NCBI GenBank assembly: GCA_963812195.1
Contig: CAWEUI010000023.1
Span: 170,187-234,186 of the forward strand
Direction: 5' to 3'
DNA: 64,000 nucleotides
DNA from: ZC4RG30 sp963812195
GTDB lineage: Bacteria; Pseudomonadota; Gammaproteobacteria; Steroidobacterales; Steroidobacteraceae
Numbering within the stretch: the stretch's first letter is position 1; each line of letters begins with the position of its first letter. Both the position numbers and the translations under genes were made by a program. The notes under the pieces are model-generated. The model ran no database searches. It saw only the letters and a list, made by a program, of their open reading frames with translations, and had not been told where the DNA came from. This document shows positions 55,659-64,000 of the stretch, piece after piece.

Positions 55659-55939
55659 CTGAACCCCCTAGGTTTTGCTGCCGGCGCCTGTGGGGCCGGC
55701 TCAACTTGGCTGCAGGCAGATTGCACGATCGGTCAGCGCGGGACAACAACGCAGCCTCGGGAATATGCCGGCCTGACCGGCTCTTGGGGAGTCAAACCGG
55801 CGGGCACGCTACGGATAGCGACGCAATTGAAGACGGGCGCGCCGTCGAATCACCCGAAGATTCGCAGCCTGCCTGATATCGCCAGCTACTACCCCGCCCG
55901 AATCCAGGGACACGGATGTCTCGGGCCTGACCCGACGAA

Positions 55940-56557
55940 TCAGACCCATCCGTAGTTGAAACTGATACTGACGCGCTCACCGGCCGACTGGTTCGGCGCG
56001 ACTTCATGCCGCAGCCAGCTCTCGAACAACAGCAGGGCTCCCGGTGCCGCCGGCATCACCACCCAGGTGCGGTTCTCGTCCGATGCATCGGCGCGGCGCG
56101 GCGGCGCGCCCATGTAGCGATCCAGCCGCGGATCCTCGAACTTCAGACCCGGTGCGCCGCGCGGCACGCGCACGTAGTAGGTGCCACTGATGACCGACAG
56201 CGGGTGCAGATGCAGGCTGTGCGCCACCCCGCGCGGCATCAGGTTGACCCAGCAATCCGTCATGGCCAGTGCGCGGCCGGCAAGCTCGAACTCCAGCGCG
56301 GCGCTGTAGCGCCGCACGTGCGTATCGATCAGGCGCTCGAGCCGCGCAAACGTCGGTGACACCTGCTGCATGCGGTGGGCGGTGGCATACGAGGTGAAGC
56401 CGCCGGGATAGTTGCGGCGCGACCAGCGCCGGCCCGCAGCATCGTCTTCGCGCAGCTGCCGGCATTCGCCCAACAGCCTGCGGTTCAAGGCATCTGCACG
56501 GCTTCGCGCAAGCGAAGCCGTGTAGATGTGCGTGGGAAAGAAACTGCGTACCGGCAA
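55940..56557 (-). CDS. 2OG-Fe(II) oxygenase-like protein
   Basis: 205 residues of the putative 2-oxoglutarate/Fe(II) oxygenase type (TIGR02466-like). A conserved tract CWVNLMPRGVAHSLHLHPLSVISGTYYVRVP provides HxH-type ligands, and LLLFESWLRHEVAPNQSAGERVSISFNYGW the distal His and Arg. Target (protein, peptide or small molecule) unknown. It lies 8 bases upstream of the PQQ alcohol dehydrogenase stop, on the same strand, without clear linkage. Confidence 0.75.
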   Translation of the reverse strand: MPVRSFFPTHIYTASLARSRADALNRRLLGECRQLREDDAAGRRWSRRNYPGGFTSYATAHRMQQVSPTFARLERLIDTHVRRYSAALEFELAGRALAMTDCWVNLMPRGVAHSLHLHPLSVISGTYYVRVPRGAPGLKFEDPRLDRYMGAPPRRADASDENRTWVVMPAAPGALLLFESWLRHEVAPNQSAGERVSISFNYGWV

Positions 56558-56565
56558 GGAACCCC

Positions 56566-58689
<2,124 letters not shown>

Positions 58690-58799
58690 GTATAACTCCC
58701 CCGATACAGGTGGTCATTCAGTCAGAGCGCGGCAGGATAGCCGATTCCCCGCCGGCGGGGCGCGCAACACTACCGGCGTGCACAAAGTTTCCTAGATTT

Positions 58800-59825
58800 T
58801 CAGGGCTTGAGCTGATTGATTTCCAGCGTGGCGCGCGACTTCTCGCCCGCCTTCACGCGCAGTGTGCCGAAGGGATCTCCGGTTTTCGAAAGCGCGCCGC
58901 CGCCGTTGGCGATTCGTGCTTCGATTTCGATCTCCTGGCCGGCCTTGATTCCGCTGCCACCCATTACCGAATCGGCGCTGCTCAGATCCACGTCCTGCGG
59001 AAACTTCGCATCCAGGCGCTGCACGGCCAGTGGCGGACCACCCTGCCCGGGCACGCGCGCCATCACGAACAGGGGCGCCCCGGACGCAGCCTTTCCCTTG
59101 ACCTTGGCGGCCAGCGTCACGTGCAGCGGAATGGTCACCACCGGTCCTGCATCTGCCGCGCCACCGGGCTTGTCATGCGCCGCGGCAACCATCTTCGACA
59201 TCGAATCCAGTGCCTGAATATGCTCCTCGATCAGCTTGCGCACTTCGGGCGGCGGATTGGCATCCAGCAGTCGCTCGAAGCGCTGTCTGGCCAGCGGCAG
59301 GTCGTTGCGCTCACTGGCCGCCAGCGCACTGTAGAACAATGCCTTGGTGGAATTCGGATCCAGTGCCAGCGCCTGCTCGAACAATTTGCCCGCGCGGCCG
59401 GACAGGTCGCTGCGGCCACTGTTGAACAGCGCCTCCGCCAGTCCCATGGCGGCCTCGGGACTTTGCCCCTTGGACAACTTGTTGGCGCGCTCGTAGGCGC
59501 GCACCGCCAGCGGATACTCCTGCAACACCGTGTAGGACTTGCCCAGCTGCAACCAGCCCGGCAGATCATCCGGTTGCTTCTCCAGGCGTCGTGCCAGCCG
59601 CCCGACCATCGCCTGCGGCGAATCCATCGCCGGAGCCGGCGCGTTCCACTTGAAATTGCTCCACAGCGGATACAGCGCGGCCGCACCCACGGCAATGCAT
59701 AGCGCCACGATGCCGCCGCTGCGCCAGGCTTCGGGCGAACCTTCCCGCTGGCGCAGCAGCGGGTAGAGAAGCGCGATCAGCGCGGCCAGCGTCAGCAATC
59801 CGGCTATGGCAATGAAGCCGCTCAC
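58800..59825 (-). CDS. ccmI: Cytochrome c maturation protein CcmI (TPR)
   Basis: 341 residues: two N-terminal membrane helices, a periplasmic TPR region (GWLQLGKSYTVLQEYPLAVRAYERANKL, ALFYSALAASERNDLPLARQRFERLL) and a C-terminal domain. CcmI holds apocytochrome c for heme ligation. ATG overlaps the ccmH stop. The following PQQ dehydrogenase gene starts 110 bases on. Confidence 0.88.
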   Translation of the reverse strand: MSGFIAIAGLLTLAALIALLYPLLRQREGSPEAWRSGGIVALCIAVGAAALYPLWSNFKWNAPAPAMDSPQAMVGRLARRLEKQPDDLPGWLQLGKSYTVLQEYPLAVRAYERANKLSKGQSPEAAMGLAEALFNSGRSDLSGRAGKLFEQALALDPNSTKALFYSALAASERNDLPLARQRFERLLDANPPPEVRKLIEEHIQALDSMSKMVAAAHDKPGGAADAGPVVTIPLHVTLAAKVKGKAASGAPLFVMARVPGQGGPPLAVQRLDAKFPQDVDLSSADSVMGGSGIKAGQEIEIEARIANGGGALSKTGDPFGTLRVKAGEKSRATLEINQLKP

Positions 59826-60256
59826 GCGTGGCTCTCCTCTTCGCCGGGCTCACTGGTGTCCGATGCCAGCAGCTCGCGGCGCTGGCGCAGGATGCGCGCC
59901 GCCACGACCACCCCGATCAACAGCAGCAGCGCGGGGGACAGCCACAGCCAGGAATTGGCCAGCGACCAGCGGGGCTTGAGCAGGATGATCTCGCCATAGC
60001 GATCCACCAGATACTTGCGCACCTGGGCATCGCTCTTGCCGCCCTGGATCATCTCGCGTACCTGGCGACGGATGTCCACCGCGAACTGCGCCGGCGTATC
60101 GGCGATGTTCTCACCCTGGCACTGCAGGCAACGCAGCTGGTGAATGAGCGCTTCGTAGCGCTGCTGCTCGGCCGGATCGGGCAGTTCCGCGGTATCGATG
60201 GCAACGGCGGCAAACGGAATGAGCAGCAGCGATGCCAGCCACGCCGCCCGCCTCAT
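59822..60256 (-). CDS. ccmH: Cytochrome c maturation thiol oxidoreductase CcmH
   Basis: 144 residues: signal, the LRCLQCQGENIADTPA motif (LRCxxCQ) and a C-terminal membrane helix. It reduces apocytochrome CxxCH thiols together with CcmG. Overlaps ccmG (4 bases) and ccmI (4 bases). Confidence 0.93.
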   Translation of the reverse strand: MRRAAWLASLLLIPFAAVAIDTAELPDPAEQQRYEALIHQLRCLQCQGENIADTPAQFAVDIRRQVREMIQGGKSDAQVRKYLVDRYGEIILLKPRWSLANSWLWLSPALLLLIGVVVAARILRQRRELLASDTSEPGEEESHA

Positions 60257-60779
60257 GACTTGTCGCCTTCGATCATCGGCAGCAAGGTCTTCTGCCAGGT
60301 GTCAGGGGAAATCACGCCCACCACCTTGTGCACGATGATGCCCTGCGGATTCACCAGGAAGCTCTCCGGCGCGCCATAGACGCCGTAATCGATGGCGGCC
60401 CGTCCCTGCGGATCCGTGCCGATCACATCGAAGGGATTGCCGTACTGCGCCAGCCACTTGCGCGCCGCGTCGTCATCGTCCTTGTAGTTGAGCCCCACGA
60501 TGAAGACCTTGTTCTGCTTCTTGATGTTCAGCAGCATGGGGTTCTCGTTGCGGCACTCGTAACACCAGGTGCCCCAGACGTTGACCAGCACCCAGCGGCC
60601 CTTGTAGGCCGAGCTGTCCACGGTCGTACCAGGCTGCATCAGACTGGGCAGCTTGAACTCCGGGGCGGGTTTGCCGATCAGGGCCGAGGCCACGAACTCC
60701 TTCTCCGGCGCACGCTTCAACGCGACGCCAAACACCACGCACAGCACTGCGAAGACGATGAGCGGTATCCAGAAACGGT

Positions 60780-60783
<4 letters not shown>
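60253..60783 (-). CDS. ccmG: Thiol:disulfide interchange protein CcmG/DsbE
   Basis: 176 residues, N-terminal membrane anchor, thioredoxin fold with active site WGTWCYECRNENP (WCxxC) and the cis-Pro segment GAPESFLVNPQG. Start ATGA overlaps the ccmF stop. Confidence 0.93.
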
Positions 60784-62747
<1,964 letters not shown>

Positions 62748-62756
62748 TGCAGGACC

Positions 62757-63212
62757 TCAGGGCTTGGTGGCCGGCTGCGAATCCAGCCGGGACTGGCCCT
62801 TCTTCAATGCCTTGCCGACCGCGGGTGGCATGTAGTTCTCGTCGTGCTTGGCCAGCACCTCATCCGCGATGAATACGCCGTTCTTGTTCAGGTGGCCGTT
62901 GGCCCACACACCGGAATTCTCCTTGAACAGATCCGGCAGCACGCGGTCGTACTCCACCGGGACCTGGTGGGCGAAATCCGTCACCACGAAGCGCACGTGC
63001 AGGCTGCCGGGCGTGCGCTGCACGCTGCCGGCCTCCACCATGCCGCCGAGCTGGAAATGCTTGCCAGGCGGCACGTGGCCTTCCAGCGCGTCCGTCGGCG
63101 ACTGGAACCCGATGCCGGTCTTGGCCGCCTGCAATGCCAGGCCCACCGCGATGCCCACGCCCGCGACGATGCCCGCCACCATCCACATCCGGCGCTGGCG
63201 CGGCGTGCTCAT
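62757..63212 (-). CDS. ccmE: Periplasmic heme chaperone CcmE
   Basis: 151 residues: N-terminal membrane anchor, OB-fold, and the heme-attachment motif LAKHDENYMPP (HxxxY). GGMVEAGSVQR is the usual N-terminal strand. Start overlaps the ccmD stop (ATGA). Confidence 0.94.
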   Translation of the reverse strand: MSTPRQRRMWMVAGIVAGVGIAVGLALQAAKTGIGFQSPTDALEGHVPPGKHFQLGGMVEAGSVQRTPGSLHVRFVVTDFAHQVPVEYDRVLPDLFKENSGVWANGHLNKNGVFIADEVLAKHDENYMPPAVGKALKKGQSRLDSQPATKP

Positions 63213-63382
63213 GCCTGCCCCTGTTCGGCGTTGCGCATGGCCAGGCGACGCTTCGCCTCCACCCGCGCGCGCGTCATATTGCGCCGCGCCCACCAGACAT
63301 TGAGCAGCAGCGCGCCGACGCCCAGGACGTATGCCGTCCAGACGTAGAACGCGTATCCGCTCATATTGAAGAATTCGGCCAT
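63209..63382 (-). CDS. ccmD: Heme exporter CcmD, small membrane protein
   Basis: 57 residues: a single membrane helix (YAFYVWTAYVLGVGALLLNV) followed by a basic helix (RRNMTRARVEAKRRLAMR). It has the size, sequence style and position of CcmD, between ccmC and ccmE; CcmD releases holo-CcmE from CcmABC. Starts 6 bases after ccmC. Confidence 0.9.
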   Translation of the reverse strand: MAEFFNMSGYAFYVWTAYVLGVGALLLNVWWARRNMTRARVEAKRRLAMRNAEQGQA

Positions 63383-63388
63383 AAACAC

Positions 63389-64000
63389 TCAGTCCCTCAA
63401 TACTTGGGCAATCCAGGTGCCGGATCGTTCCCTACGCAGCACCTCGGCCCGGGCCCGCATCAGCATCACGGCCCCGAAATAGAAGGTGAAGCCCAGTGCC
63501 GAAATCAGCAGTGGCCACAGCATTGAGGCGGGCATCCCGGGCCCGCCGGCGCGCAAGACCGTGGAAGCCTGATGCAGGGAGTTCCACCACACCACCGAGT
63601 AGTGCACGATCGGCACGTTGACCACGCCGACCACTGCCAGCAGCCCGCTGGCACGGTCAGCCCGATCCTGGTCGTCGATGGCGCCGCGCAGCGCCGAATA
63701 GCCCAGAAACAGGAACAGCAGCAGTAGTTCGAATACCAGACGCGGGTCCCACGCCCACCAGGCTCCCCACATGGGCTTGCCCCACAACATGCCGGTTGCC
63801 AGGGCCACGGCCGTGAACACCGCGCCGGCCGGCGCAATCGCCGCGGCCACGGCGTGGGCCACCTTGATGCGCCAGATCAGTCCGACCGCGGCGGCGACCG
63901 CCAGTGCCGTATAGGACATCAGCGACAGCCAGGCGCTGGGCACATGTATATAGATGATGCGATAGGCGTCGCTCTGTACCGCGTCCGGCGGCGCAAACAC
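63389..64000 (-). CDS. ccmC: Heme ABC transporter permease CcmC, 5' end cut by window edge
   Basis: At least 203 residues; the N-terminus continues beyond base 64000. WWD-type motif MWGAWWAWDPRLVFELLLLFLFLGY, with the flanking periplasmic His in IIYIHVPSAW and VPIVHYSVVWWNSLHQ. Loads heme onto CcmE. Upstream ccmAB are expected outside the window. Confidence 0.93.
   Translation of the reverse strand: MFAPPDAVQSDAYRIIYIHVPSAWLSLMSYTALAVAAAVGLIWRIKVAHAVAAAIAPAGAVFTAVALATGMLWGKPMWGAWWAWDPRLVFELLLLFLFLGYSALRGAIDDQDRADRASGLLAVVGVVNVPIVHYSVVWWNSLHQASTVLRAGGPGMPASMLWPLLISALGFTFYFGAVMLMRARAEVLRRERSGTWIAQVLRD

Noticed and set aside
55659..55939. Possible small genes between the SDR and the 2OG oxygenase
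   Set aside because: Short frames on both strands lack Shine-Dalgarno sites, composition bias or any recognisable motif.

Overview
The window is GC-rich chromosomal DNA, almost certainly from a gammaproteobacterium of the Xanthomonadales/Nevskiales side (Xanthomonas- or Steroidobacter-like). This rests on gene content only: an aspartokinase fused to diaminopimelate decarboxylase, a TrpR-like YerC regulator at the head of a complete hisGDCBHAF-I operon, metX next to metB, bifunctional hisB and hisIE, and a TonB receptor with a proteobacterial plug. No rRNA, CRISPR array, insertion sequence, integrase or phage gene was recognised.

Left part (1-12250): a tannase-like esterase cut by the window edge and a CE15-type glucuronoyl esterase (plant polymer ester hydrolysis), then the minus-strand pair metX-metB (methionine). 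Divergent from it is the plus-strand yerC-hisGDCBHAF-hisI operon. The divergent region carries two overlapping palindromes; one has the half-sites of the E. coli trp operator.

Middle-left (12264-25061): a compact minus-strand operon of a truncated MbtH-like peptide, an NRPS (C-T-C-A-T), two alpha/beta-hydrolase-fold proteins and an oligosaccharide-type flippase. This is the least conventional locus in the window. Then lysAC, a small acidic protein, an L,D-transpeptidase, a MaoC-like hydratase and a small conserved protein.

Centre (25203-37524): folE, a beta-propeller lipoprotein, two tandem cytochrome c' genes each followed by a terminator, a cytochrome b561-type protein, benzoylformate decarboxylase divergent from glcB-glcG, a TonB receptor, tRNA-Pro, a Tat-exported NTF2-like protein and a CxxCH lipoprotein.

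Translation cluster (37558-44884, minus): tRNA-Val, thrS-infC-rpmI-rplT-pheS-pheT-ihfA and a MerR regulator, with infC predicted to start at a non-AUG ATC codon.

Right part (45018-64000): a DUF4159 protein, MATE exporter, uvrB, an aspC-like aminotransferase, tRNA-Asn, metallo-beta-lactamase-fold lipoprotein, 5-formyl-THF cyclo-ligase, aldehyde dehydrogenase, an Ada-like protein lacking its N-terminal sensor, Tat-exported SDR, 2OG-Fe(II) oxygenase, a PQQ alcohol dehydrogenase with a lanthanide-type active site, and ccmCDEFGHI (ccmC cut by the window edge).

Quality warning: several universally conserved genes (hisD/C/B/H/A/F, lysAC, the NRPS, thrS, infC, the DUF4159 gene, uvrB, aspC) are broken by single-base indels concentrated at 6895-11290 and 48000-49690. 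Many implied insertions create a CG dinucleotide. I read these as consensus errors rather than decay and annotate the genes across the breaks.
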